A program made the position numbers and the translations under genes. Under the pieces are notes generated by a model that was not told where the DNA came from, made no database searches, and saw nothing but the letters and a program-made list of their open reading frames with translations. A DNA stretch of 64,000 nt, taken from assembly GCF_036588685.1 (NCBI RefSeq), contig NC_086380.1, positions 30,336,474 through 30,400,473 on the forward strand, given 5' to 3'. Positions 11,121 to 23,600 of this stretch are shown in pieces. Positions within the stretch are counted from its first letter, which is position 1; the number at the start of each line of letters is the position of its first letter. Origin of the DNA: Mytilus trossulus. Its lineage: Eukaryota; Mollusca; Bivalvia; Mytilida; Mytilidae.

Positions 11121-12740
11121 TTACATAAAGACTTTGTAAAATACCCGTACCATCTCTAAGCATGAATGAATTGGATTTTATTATAGGGATATCACACACT
11201 CAGCCAAAGGTAAACATTTCCGTACAGTATCACATAGAGTGCATTCTTATCATTTTCCATATGAAAATAATTGTCATCTTCTAACTAAGCAGTCATTATC
11301 AAAGAGGTAAGAATAAATTGTAAAGCAGTGAACTACTATATTTCGCCGGTAATTGCTACGGAAAGAGATAGAAATAATTTGAAATTTCGAACGATCGAAA
11401 ACTGCTTCTCACAATTCTGTCCGCATCATGAAGGATCTGGAAGAAAGGAACAAAATGTAACTAGCACATTTTACGACAAAAATAATGTTTTTTTAAACAA
11501 ACAGATCCTCATGTAGACTTTGTATTAGTTTTTGGAAAGCACCATTATGTTCCGACTGATTTGAAGCATCAGAAGAAAGTTATTATTTTTACTGATTTCA
11601 CTCAGTAGTTAACCATGCGTGCTGAATGATGCAGCGCCTTGTCCTTGAAGTTATCCATGGAAATTAAACTCACCACTGGATAGCCTGCCTTGAAATTTGC
11701 TTCATTTAAAACATAATCGGCACTATCAAATGACTCGACATGCCTTAATTTCTTAGCTCGTTGTATGTCTTTTGTCTACAGAATAAACATTTGAACCAGT
11801 ATAATGATAATGTCATGCATCGTGTTTTAACGAAAGCTGAATCATGTTCACAAGCATTGGATTTTCCATAATTCAAATGTATCGAAATGTATTCTTCTTG
11901 TACATGTACAGGCAATATATTACAACCTAAGCTACTTAACTTGTTCTTATTAAATGGAATAAGCACTGCCAATAATTTTCAGGATTTATTCGGAATGTTC
12001 CAATGTGGTATAAAACTAGTCCATTCGAAACACTCAACAAGAATAAAAACACCTCAAAAGTTATTAAACCTTAAAATCTGTACTTATTCAAACACCTAGA
12101 CACAAACATTGATACAAATCTATATTCTTATTTACAAAAATAAAGAAAATACACATTTAATTCATTGTAAAAAAAACACAGCAATTCATAATTCAGGGGG
12201 AAATAGGAAAAGGGAGCGTTTCATGACTTATTGTGGTAAATATTGAATAGGAAAACTTGTATATGATGAATATTATAAAAAGGCTTGTAAAAGTTAATTT
12301 GTATGTTCGATCAAACTTTGATATATTAAGACTTTTTACGTATTTTTTGTTATTCCACTATTTTTTTGTAAAAATCGACTACGGTTGGTGTATGTAAGAA
12401 ATTAAGTATACTTTGACAGACGGTAAAATTGAGAGAGAAAAAATGTCACATACAATTGAAATTCTTCAAATTCACTCAATGTGTATTTTCAAATGATATT
12501 CAATTTTAATAAAAGATGAAAGCTGACACGTAGTTCTATCATATCATAGCTAAGATTTGCTGATATCTTTATTTAGAAAAGAGTTATAAGCGTTCCCATG
12601 TTTGATAATGAAAAAAAATAAATCAGTAAATCGCGCATTACTGCGACTTTACAAAAGGCTGCACTGGAGAAAAACTCTAAGACAAGGTTAAAATGATGTT
12701 ATAATGTATTCTCTATCATCTTGTGGATTTTCAGCCTTGA
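11121..12740 (+). other. No gene seen
   Basis: AT-rich. The short ORFs here show no recognisable domain and no splice-consistent neighbours. Confidence 0.5.
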
Positions 12741-13660
12741 GTTATTCGTTTAAACTCTTAAAATAAGCGAGTTTTTCCTTATTTGTCATTCACTATAATA
12801 TATTGTTCATGTTGTTGTCATCAAAGATTGCACCAAAGCAATTCGAATAAAAAGACAGAAACTTGCATTAAAGATTAATGAAAAATTAAAGGTCGTATGA
12901 CTCATTCATTTTACAATCAACTCTCTATTTGAAATCTAGTCCTATCCAATTTATTTAAAACAATGTAGTGATGCAATTTCTCAATCCATCATTCATTTGG
13001 AACTTTAATGTCAAGCGTTTAACTGCAGGTTGTAGCGTTACACTGAAGACATGACAAAACTATTTAACGTCAGATTAGTGTGTTTGATACTTTTTGGTAT
13101 AGTTTGGGTTATTTACATTGCAAATGGTATGTATTCACTAAATAATAATCTTCATCTATTATTTTTTAAATAAATTTTAAAGTATGATAAATTAAACTTT
13201 TTGATTTCATATTAAAGTAATATAAATTTGATTGAAAATGATTCCGCATTTCTCATTTTTGTATTTCAGCTATTTTATTTGACAATGGTCATGTTGTTAT
13301 TTTCCGTAACTGTGTTGTGTATCTGTTGTCTAGAAATCAAAATGTTTTAATTTCAAACTTGGATATCTGTATTCTGTCATATATAAGGGTAGGAAAATTT
13401 TGGATAATTGATGGTTTAGAAACAAGTAATAGCTTTTCTAAAAAGCTTGCCGTTTTATTTATATATAGATTATTATGTTGAATTGTTTTTTGGTCTTTTG
13501 TTTTGTTTTGTAGTTTCATCCATTTAAAATATTGCTTTGCATATAAATTTTAATTGGGAGAAAAAGTGGAATAGAGTGTAGGCCACTATAGTATTTTAAG
13601 GGTTACTATTTTCATTTTGACAATGTACGTGGTGATTTGTAAAGCCTGGAAAGAGCTTAT
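12740..13660 (+). pseudogene. FA-PAN 'copy C': lone intact first exon (13051-13126) with its flank and 5' intron 1
   Basis: Homologous to 1720-2620 and 20400-21270. Exon 1 is 76 nt with an intact ATG, the GTATGT donor and the same phase. It encodes a leader that differs from copy B at five positions in residues 7-20, for example V10 for G10 and W19 for G19. No FA or PAN exon follows before copy B. It is either a dead fragment or an alternative first exon that splices to copy B exon 2 at 22586. The intact frame and donor allow the second reading. Confidence 0.7.
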
Positions 13661-15160
13661 TTTTTATATCACTTGCCTTTTTGCTCCTTTTTATTTCGGT
13701 AGACTTTTTATGAATCAAATTTTCAGTAGACAGGTCTTTACTCTTTGGTTTTTTGGTTGTGTTTGCGAAAAGTGTGATCAATATTTTTCATAAATTGTTC
13801 TGATAAACCAACGTAGAGTGACGTATATATGCTAACATGTATGCCGTTTTGTCATTGATGGATGATTCGTAACTATGCCGCATCTTCTTATTTTTATGTT
13901 ATAAATATCTGACTGAATAATTTTCTGACCGTTACAAAACATATCTACTAAAATTATTGTTTTAATCATTTGCCAGCACTATTCATATGAATCGATCAAG
14001 GTTCAGCTATATACCATTTGTTATCAGAACATTATAATACAAACATGTACATGAAACTGTAAATGTTGTTTTCTCAGCTCGTATTTGAATGTTCTTGTTT
14101 TATTGACTTGAATTCTCTTCATAGATATAGGAAGATGTGGTGTGAGTGCCAATGTATCTATGTATTTAATTTTACTACTTAAGGGAATTTGTGTTTTCGC
14201 CTTTTTTATTATTTTTACAATTATCTATTTTTCCTGAAAATTTAGGGCTTGAAATATTATTAAGACATGTATTCATTGAAGAACCCTGAGTGCTAGTCTT
14301 GTTAAGCTTTGGTGTTGTTGGTATTTTTTTACTGTTGTCTTATTTATGATTCCTTTCAACTCCTTTTCTTTACACAAAAAAATCTGGCAACGCTTTAAAC
14401 ATTTTGACATACATGTATACCTGCTTTCAAAACACATTACGGAACTGAATAAAAACAAGTCACTGGACCTTTACCAGCGCCTATCCCTTCTCGAAAAAGT
14501 TTCCTGTATAAGCTTAACTTAAAAGTAGAATGTTTTTTAATTAGAACTTCACTGTTCCGTGATGGATGTTGGCGTGATAAGAAATTAGACACATGTTTAC
14601 ATCAACCCATCCCCTCTTCTATTCTATTCTATAGACTCGGGATAAAAGAACCGAAAATAAGTCATTTGAAAATACGTGTTTTCCTATTGTTTTTTTTTTT
14701 TTTAATTTTGTCAATATATTAGTAGATGCGTGTTTTTAATTTGTGTCAAATTCAGACAGAATCATATCCTTCCTATAAATATTGTTAACAACATACATTT
14801 GTAAAATCTGTAAATGGCTCTGCAAAATCGCGACAGTGTGACTTTTAATCACTGCGTATGCATGGTATGCATTTTATACAAAACACAATCGCTGATGTTT
14901 CGGCTATTTACAGATAAGTGCGTATTATTGTTATCCTGTATATCGATACGAATTAGCTAAATTTAATTTTATTGATGTTTTGTAACTCCGGGACGGATCT
15001 AAAATACACTAACAAGTTAATTTTGAATACGAAAGTTTAAATAATTAAATGATGCATTCACTAATGAATAATAAAGAAAGAACAAAAGTCAATTAATTTG
15101 AAAAACTTTTGCGTGTGACCTTGCTGCCATGCTTGCATCATTAAAATATCGATTCAACAC
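13661..15160 (+). other. Insertion in copy C intron 1; no gene seen
   Basis: The copy C intron homology breaks off at about 13655 and resumes at about 15830. The sequence between is foreign to the other copies. A short family D word, 'atagataTAGGAAGATGTGG', lies at 14125-14145. Confidence 0.5.
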
Positions 15161-15166
15161 TACACT

Positions 15167-15238
15167 ATCGACTTGATTGAACACTTCAATATCGACTTGA
15201 TTGAACACTTTACTATCGACTTGATTGAACACTTTACT
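15167..15238 (+). repeat. 24-bp tandem repeat, three copies
   Basis: Units begin 'atcgacttgattgaacac' at 15167, 15191 and 15215, with a degenerate unit just before. A two-base difference separates the first unit from the others. Confidence 0.9.
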
Positions 15239-15426
15239 ATCATTTTCATGACCTATTATCATAATATTGTTTTGGCTTTTCTTACGGAAAGGCTCACATA
15301 TAATAGATGCACCCCGTTATTACCCAATGAGACGTCAAGGTAGCCTTAACTTCGTACGGTATAAACTAATATTTACCAATATGAATCCGTTGACAGATTT
15401 GTCCCATTGTCACATGCCGTTTATAA

Positions 15427-15670
15427 AATTGAGTATGGAGATGGGGAATGTGTCAAAGAGACAACAACCCGACAAAAGAACAGAAAACAGAAGAGGCCAC
15501 CAATGTGTCTTTAATACAGCGAGAAAATCTCGCACCCGGAGACGTGCTTCAGTTGGCCCCTAAATAAAAATGTGTACTAGTTCAGTGATAATGGACGTCA
15601 TACTAAACTCCGAAATATATAAATAAACTAACATTAAAAATCATACAAGACTAACAAAGGCCAGAGGCTA
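15427..15670 (+). repeat. Dispersed repeat family C, copy 1
   Basis: Shares blocks 'aatgtgtcaaagagacaaca' and 'gtcatactaaactccga' with 31305-31556. The reverse complement is at 26400-26768 (split) and 61525-61640 (partial). It ends with 'aaggccagaggct'. The ORF across it is repeat-derived. Confidence 0.7.
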
Positions 15671-15829
15671 TTTAGACTGGGTATCATGTGACCTAGTAAT
15701 TAGATAACAACAGTGAAATTTTGCTATACGGTTTGGTGGGATGAATTATCAAAAATAATATTTATCGACCTATTTAAACAGAATGGTTGCAGACAAATAT
15801 CACTATATAGGTAGTAGAGCTGAAAAACC

Positions 15830-16650
15830 TGGGGCATCTTATTACAAAGACCAAAAGTTGCGTACATCCACAGCATTTGGTTTAGTGGAAAATTGTTTAA
15901 TTTGGAATCAAACCATATTTATAAAGATTTTTATGTCAATAAACTCATCATAGATACCAGGATTAAATTTTGTAATTACGCCAGACGCGTGTTTCGTCTA
16001 CATAAGACTCATCAGTGACGCTCGAATCCAAAAAAGTTTAAAAGGCCAAATAAAGTATGGAGTTGAAGAGCATTGAGGACCAAAATTCCTAAAAGTAGTT
16101 TCAAATACAATGTACAGCTAAGGTAATCTATTCCTGAGGTAGAAAAACCTAAGAATTTCAAAAATTCAAAAGTTTTGTAAACAGTTAATTTATAAATATG
16201 ACCATATCAATGATAATTCCTGTCAGCACAGAAGTGCTGACTACTGGGCTGGTGATACACTCGGGGAATTAAAACTCCACCAGCAGTGGCTTCGACCCAG
16301 TTGTTGTAAATAAACTCATCATAGATACCAGGATTAAATTTTATAATTACGCCAGACGCGCGTTTCGTCTACATAAGAATCATCAGTGACGCTTGAATCC
16401 AAAAAAGTTAAAAAGGCGAAATAAAGTAACAAGTTGAAGAGCATTGAGGACCAAAATTCCTAAAAATTTGTTTCTGGCCTTTGTAAGTCTTGTATGTATG
16501 ATTTTCAAAAGGCATCCTTAACATCTTCATGCAATCAATCTCAGCTAACAAAATATATATGTAGTGATGATTTAGTTTTCTGAGGTTATGCACAATAAAA
16601 CTAACATGTTTATTGTTTTTAACTTTTCACTAAGAAATAAAGGTGACCGG
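15830..16650 (+). pseudogene. Continuation of copy C intron 1, split by a family B repeat
   Basis: 15840-15936 and 16508-16625 together align with one continuous stretch in copy A intron 1 (about 2600-2800). Family B sequence (15937-16507) lies between them. The homology ends near 16690 with 'tggttattgtttaata', like the end of copy 0 near 745. Confidence 0.6.
15937..16507 (-). repeat. Dispersed repeat family B, copy 1 (contains two partial units)
   Basis: Two related blocks about 373 bp apart (15937-16107 and 16310-16470) both carry the signature 'agacgcgcgtttcgtct' or a close variant. A unit with 'ccaccagcagtggcttcgac' lies between. The same family is at 26484-26606, 29930-30420, 34860-35345 and 35720-35945. 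The signature is itself a small hairpin (AGACG...CGTCT). Confidence 0.7.
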
Positions 16651-16699
16651 ATTTTCAGTTCGCATACATATAATGGTTATTGTTTAATAGTTTATACTG

Positions 16700-18680
16700 A
16701 TATGCAGTGAAGTTTAGCATTTGATAGTTCATGGATAACATTCTGGCGTATCATAAACAAACAACTTGTAACGTCTCATTTCATTGGCCGACAGATTTAA
16801 ATACAACAGCAATGTAGTCAGTGTGCACGTGAATTGACACAGGCGACCGACAATGGAATTTACTATGTTTACTACGAACGTAAAAACAATGATTTGTATA
16901 GTTTACAAACCTTTGACCCAAAGATTTAAATAAATGTTTTGCTAACTTCAAATAGTGGGGTCGAAATAGCATACTGATATTCTAAGTTCTTTATGCATGC
17001 AGCAACTCAATTATCTTGTACCCGGCATGATGAGAAATATAAGGATAAAATAAAATACATGTGCCGCTTTTATACGAATGAATAAATGAACCACTTTTAA
17101 TTTCTTTCATACCTACGATAGGTTATAATCCTTACAATTTCGTAGTCACTTATAAAGTATTTCATAATACTGATCCTGCTTTACAAATATTAATGATGGG
17201 TTGCACTGACATTCCTCCTTTATTATTTTCATGCTAAAAACATACACACAGTAGCTACCATAAAAGGAGGAAGTTGTCCCCCAAAGATAGAAACTCCCGT
17301 TTGAATTGTTTTTACATTGTCATTTCGGGGCCTTTGATAGCTGACTATGCGGTATGGGCTTTGCTCATTATTGAAAGCCGTACGGTGACCTTTAGTTGTT
17401 AATTTCTGTGTCATTGTGGTCTCTTGTGGAGAATTGTGTCATTGGCAATCATACCACGTCTTCTTTATTACATATAAATGTACTGTTTTCGATTATGAAT
17501 GGGTGAATATTTATTTTTTAAATTTATACTGTAACAATAGAGTTGCATAACATTGTTGAACAATCCGCTAAAGTATATGTAGTATATATTCGTATTTGAA
17601 ATAAAATACAAAACGAAACGTGTTTGATAAACTGCTAAAAAAAAATATCAAGAAGTTAAGGATTACTAAATGTATGTACAAGATGAAACTCATCTTTTTA
17701 TAAATACATTTAAATGATTTAATGAATACAGACATTGTTTTTTTCTATTTACATAGATATAGGAAGATGTGGTGTGAGTGCCAATAAGACAACTCTCCAT
17801 CCAAATAACAATTTATAAAAGTAATTCATTATAGGTCAATGTACGGCCTTCAATACGGAGCCTTTGGCTCACACTGAACAACAAGCTATAAGAGGCCCAA
17901 AATTACTAGTGTAAAACCATTCAAACGGGAAAACTAACGGTTAAATATTTACAATATATAATTTACGTTCGTTTTTCAACCGAGAATAGCAAAACCTCAT
18001 GAATTATATCGTTTGTATAAACTTCATTTAATTATCCGATGTGCCATGATTGGCCATCTCCATTTTTTCTTAACAAAGCGTGTTACATGTTATGAATTTA
18101 CTTACAATTTCGGATTATTTTTTTTCTTCAAGTTAATAGAATCAGAAATAATATCACTATATCTATGTAGAATACCTAAAACTTGGCAAACAATATGAAA
18201 AGTGTTTGTAGTAAAGTATACAGTTTCATTTTTCAAGTACAACGTTAATTCATCGAGTCCATTGAGTAAAAGAGAAGGCATGATAAGCAACTTGGGTGTG
18301 TCAATGAAAAAAATTATGTGAATTGAGTTTTTTTTTTATCCTACATTAAACTTTTGATGTCGTCCCTTGATTTAGAGGAGATATTTAAATTGAATATTTT
18401 AACTGTTAAGATTTTAAAGTTTAAACTTTATTACCAATTAATTGCAGAAAATTAAAACACAAATGAATTTCACATGAACATTAAGCAAGAATTGTGATTA
18501 GAATCATGTATGCGAATACGACGATAGAAGCTTTAGACGACCTTGACCAACTACGTGAATATTAATCAGTCCATTCAACGTTAAAGTACGTGTGTTCTAT
18601 TTTTGCAGGTGTGAGGTCGAAGGTTTGAATTAACCAATGAAAACGATCGTTCCTTAGAGAGTTAATCTAATAAAGTTTGT
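16700..18680 (+). repeat. Family D repeats (two, opposite orientations) and unassigned sequence
   Basis: 17745-17960 is a plus-strand family D copy ('aggaagatgtggtgtgagtg', then 'acaactctccatcc'). 17300-17465 is a diverged copy in reverse orientation. The rest shows no gene. Confidence 0.6.
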
Positions 18681-18689
18681 TTGTCTGAT

Positions 18690-19110
18690 TATGTCGCACG
18701 ACCTATCGCGAAGCTTGGCCGCAGTTGGGTTTATAACAATTTGAAAACTTATAAAACCGTTTTAATAAATAATTTATATGTTTTCGTTATGTCTGCTTGC
18801 GTCATCTTTTCTCGGACTTATATTATGCGCGACAGATGTTTCAAAATCAGTTATTTTCGCAATAGTTTTTGATACAAAATATTTTTTAGATCTTTTTTTT
18901 CCAAATTATCTGTGAAGTTAATAATTATACAAATGGTGCTTTTAGAACAGATATCAATATCGCAATTATTTGTAAAAGGCAGAGGTCAATTATCTAGCCG
19001 TCTTAAACTTTAAGTCAGGCTAAGATGCATTTCCGGAGATTTAATTGGATGAACAATGATTTCTTACAAAATCCCTAATAACGAGGTCAGTATACATATA
19101 TATGTGTGTC
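18690..19110 (+). repeat. Diverged second copy of the FA-PAN upstream segment
   Basis: Aligns with 760-1125 and 19500-19860 but is clearly more diverged, so copy B has two upstream segments in tandem. It is followed by a (CA)7 run at about 19115. No exon 1 follows it directly. Confidence 0.6.
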
Positions 19111-19489
19111 TTCCACACACACACACCTTTTCACCTGATTATGAATTAATATAATGTGTGAAAACTGAAATGTGACTAAAGAAATGTATAGATCAATTAA
19201 GTATAGAAACATATACGCTGTTAAAGCATTTAATACTGAAAAGTAGTTCACTTAGGGATTCTGAAAGGTATTCCAAACTATGCTCACAAAGGTTTCTTAT
19301 CCTTTGAGGAAATCTCTGATTGTGGGTGCTTTGTCCAATCTTCACGGCAAAAATTGTACTGTTCTAGCAGCTAAAGCATAAATTAACATTGTTCTGATGT
19401 GCAGAATTGTTAACCAAAGATATGGAATTTACAGAGAGTCTGATAATACCACTGTCACACAATTATCTTTGACGATGGGAGAGACTTTA

Positions 19490-20165
19490 TAACAATTTAA
19501 AAACTAATTAAACCGTTTTAATAACTACCTTGGTTGTGTTATATGTTATCGTTCTGTCTGTCTGTCGTCATCTTTTCTCAGCGAGATGTTTCATTATCAC
19601 TTATTTTCGCAATTGCTTTTGCTGCCAAATACTTTTTACCAAAAATTACAAGAGTTTGTTCTTCCAAAATATCGGTGAAGTTAACAATTGAACAAATAGT
19701 GCTTATAAAACAGATATCAATATCGCAATAATTTACGAAAGGAATAACCCAATAATTTTTGTCGTTTCTAACTTAAAGCCAGGATTTCTGGAGATTTAAT
19801 TGAATAAACAATGATTTATTACAAACGCCCTTATAACAAGGTCATTAAACATATATGTGTGTGTATCGAACCGCTGGTAATAGATCACGTTGTGATTGGT
19901 TTAACGCCGTCACGTGGTGACCCCCTATGAGACCATAGGGGGTTCCCTATGATACCATAGGGGGTTAGTAAATTTCATAGGGGGTTCATGACGCGTTAAT
20001 GTTGTTGTGTTTCCTTATTCATTTTTCAACAAAACGCATGAGAAAAAGTGCAGCGTGCGATAAATTCGTTTTACGGTTAACTACTGACACCCTATGGATT
20101 TTATTAACCCTCTATGAATCCGTAGGGGGTCAGTAGCGAACCATATAACTTATAGTCTTCTCTAA
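19490..20165 (+). promoter_or_regulatory. Conserved upstream segment of copy B
   Basis: Nearly identical to 770-1480, including the CCCCCTATG...TAGGGGG palindromes, here with one extra palindrome at 19944-19966. The long hairpin found in copy A is partly deleted. Regulatory status is inferred from position. Confidence 0.35.
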
Positions 20166-20169
20166 TTTG

Positions 20170-20400
20170 TGAGCTATTTTCACATTTCTTGATCGGTGTT
20201 TGAAAAATATTTCTCCTCACTAACTATTCTGGGAAAATGATTGGTCGAAAATTGATTATGACGTCAAATTTCATTCGTCTCTTCTGAATTTTCCTATTGA
20301 TTCCTATTGGGACGCCATGAAAAAGTCGACCATGCCTCATGACGTCAAATATAAAGATCAGAACCTTCTGAAAATCTTTGAAGAGAAAGGATAAAAATCA
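20170..20400 (+). repeat. Dispersed repeat family K, copy 2
   Basis: Nearly identical to 1490-1720, with the same spacing to the copy B start codon. Confidence 0.6.
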
Positions 20401-20689
20401 TAAGCGACTTTTTCTTGATTTGTCACTTACTATATTATATTGTTCATGTTGTTGTCATCAAATATTTCACCAAAGCAATTAGAATAAAAAGAGAAAAAAA
20501 CTAGCATTAAGAATTTATGAAAACTTTAAGGTCGTATAACACATTATTTTTACAATCAACTATCTACTTAAAATCTAGTCCTATCCAATTTATTGAAAAC
20601 AATATAACTATACAAACTCTCAATCCATAAATCAGTTGGAACTATAATGTCAAGCGTTTCACAGCAGATTGTAGCATTACACTGAAGAC

Positions 20690-23600
20690 ATGACAAAACT
20701 ATTTAACGGGAGATTAGGGTGTTTGATACTTTTAAGTATAGTAGGGATTATTTACATTGCAAATGGTATGTATTCACAAAATAATAATCTTCATTTTTTT
20801 TTATAAATTTAAAATATGAAAAATTAAACTTTTTGATTTCATATTAAATGATATAGATTTGATAGAGAATGATTCTGCATTTCTTATTTTTGTATTTGCG
20901 CTGTTTTATTTGACAATAGTCATGTTGTAATTTTCCGTAACTGTATTGTGTTTCCATTGTCTAGAAATCATAGTGTTTCAATTTCGAACTTATAAATCAT
21001 TATTCTGTCATGTATTAGGGTAAGAGAATTTCGCGGACTGATGTTTTAGAAATAAGTAATAGATTTGTTTTTTTCTAAAAAGCTTGCCATTTAAAAGCTC
21101 ATGTTGTTGGGTTTTTTTGTTTTTTTTTTTTTTTGCCTTGTAGTTAAATCCATTCAGAGTAATGCCCTACATCTAAATTGTAATGGGGTAACAATAAATT
21201 GAATAGAGGAAAGGCCAATAACTTATTTAAGACCTACAATTTTCTTTATGTGCGTGGTAATTTTTAACCAAAAAAAATCCGTACGCTGACCAAAAGTTGC
21301 GTACATCACCAGCATTTGGTTAAGGGGAAAATTGTTTAATTTGAAATCAAACCACATTTGTAAGATTTAAATGTCAATAGTCATTCTTAACATCTTCATG
21401 AAATCCATCTTAGCCAAAAACATTTACTACTTTTTATGATTTAGTTGTCAATATGTTTATTGTTTTAAAGGTTGGGCGAAAGATACCAAAGGGACAGGCA
21501 AACTCATAGATAGAAATAAACTGACAACTCCATGGCTGAAATGAAAAAAGACAAACAGACAAATAATAGTACACATGACACAACATAGAAAACTAAAGTA
21601 TAAGCAACACGAACCCCACCAAAAACTGGTGGTAATCTCAGGTGCCCCGTGATAAATGTGATACATGAGTTGAAGACCTGAAGAAAAAAAATTAATCAGA
21701 GAAGGGTGTTAAATACATTTTGTTTTAGTTGGGTGATATACATTGCAGACGGTATGTATACACTAATGAATATAATTTCTGTGTTACAGATCCTTCGTTT
21801 TTCAAGAAACTTTCATAAATTAACTGAAAATTACGCGCGACCATATACACAATATACGCGGATTTCATTACGTTAGAGCTGCGTCCGTAGGATTGAGTGG
21901 TAGACCGACTAAAGTCGATGATATCCAAATATTTATAACCCTCATACCTTTTGCAAGATCCATTCGAAATATGTGTTCTGTCCTATGAACAATAGACATA
22001 TTTTAGCGTTGGAACATTGGAGAGTGGTGTATCAGCACAACATAAGTACAAAATATAAACATCAAGTCACCAGTCACACAAAACAAACATAAATCATCTA
22101 ACAAATTGACTTAAGACAGAAGGTAAAAATGTAATAGTACTTGCAGTTACTGAAAGCTAGCTCAAAACTAATAACAACTTATAAAAAAGCAAGTATTTAA
22201 ATCTAGAATTTCAATCAGTACATACACAATATATAAAGTGTAAAAACATAACCTTGTACAATGCCAAAATATAGGTATCGACAGAATGTAGGACCGTAAA
22301 TGTTCATAGTGTTTTTTATGATTTTAGTTTGATATCACACAGAAAAGATATGGTGATTCAATCTACTGTATGGCAAAACGTTTTTGATAAAGTTTATGCG
22401 CTTGATAATTTATTAAACTGTTTCTGAAATATGCTTACATGTGTGGGCTAGAATTTGGAAAAATTCATTATGTGGGTCTCGTTAAAGAAGTCAAAGGGTG
22501 TCATCATGCCGCTAGATAATTCCGATAACAAAATAAACCGCGTTTTCATAATTTTCTACATTTTCTTTTTGTCATTTCTTTTTAGGATACAAATATCAAA
22601 TAGACTTACATACACCAGATTCCGGTTATAGCTCAATGACACACGGTTTTGGTTATACAGATCGCATCACATACTTGAATAAGTATGGGCACTCTGGAAA
22701 TTCGCTTGTATTTAAATATAGTTGTGACTATGCTCGAATATATTTACTAGAAACCACCAGGAATTCGTCCGATCAAGGAATATATGAAATAGTCTTGTAT
22801 CCTCGAACACTTTCAGAAAAAATCTTAGTGCGTCGTAGCAAAGATGGTGCTATGAAAGACTTTGCAAGTACCTTCATTCCAGGACTACTTGAACGTGTTG
22901 ATTGTCCTAACTTCCACCCAATTTGGATAGCATGGGAAAATGGGTTTTTTAGCCTTGGAAAGGGTCTTTCTCTGTATGAGAATGAAGTCTACAATTGGAC
23001 AGATCCGGAGCCCTTTGTCATAACGTCAACTGGGATTATGACGTCATATGGTGCTTCTGGGAACTGGATAATTTACATTGAAGGTAAATTTGCTAACTTT
23101 GCTCGATTTAGTATATGTAATTTTTTTTTAAACAGCTTGTTTTATTCGAATAAAATAAAATCCTAAAAAGGATACTATAATAACTGTATCACGTTTTCTC
23201 GTTATGATATCATTGTTCAAATTCAGAAGCCTCATCAAGTGTGGTCTTTAATTGAATATGAAAGAATTCTATCAGCCCTTTAAATGTTTGTAGTTTGTGA
23301 AATATCTTTTTTATTAACTTTTCTTTTTCGCAGAATTTGGGGTTTAATCTTAGAGGTTTAAAAATGGTGTATGTACCAGTCGTTGGAGACAATATATAGT
23401 AGCTTAGATCTCTTCGTATTAACAAAAACAGGAATATTTTTCTTCTATTATGACTTCAAACTTCATGGAGCAGTTTTTTGTATTGCTATCGAAACTGAAT
23501 TAAAAATTTACGAATTTAAGTTTTTTTACGTATATAAAGTCTTTACACAAATCTATCTCGAATTGTATGACATTATTTGTAGAATATTAATCTTGAGTAG

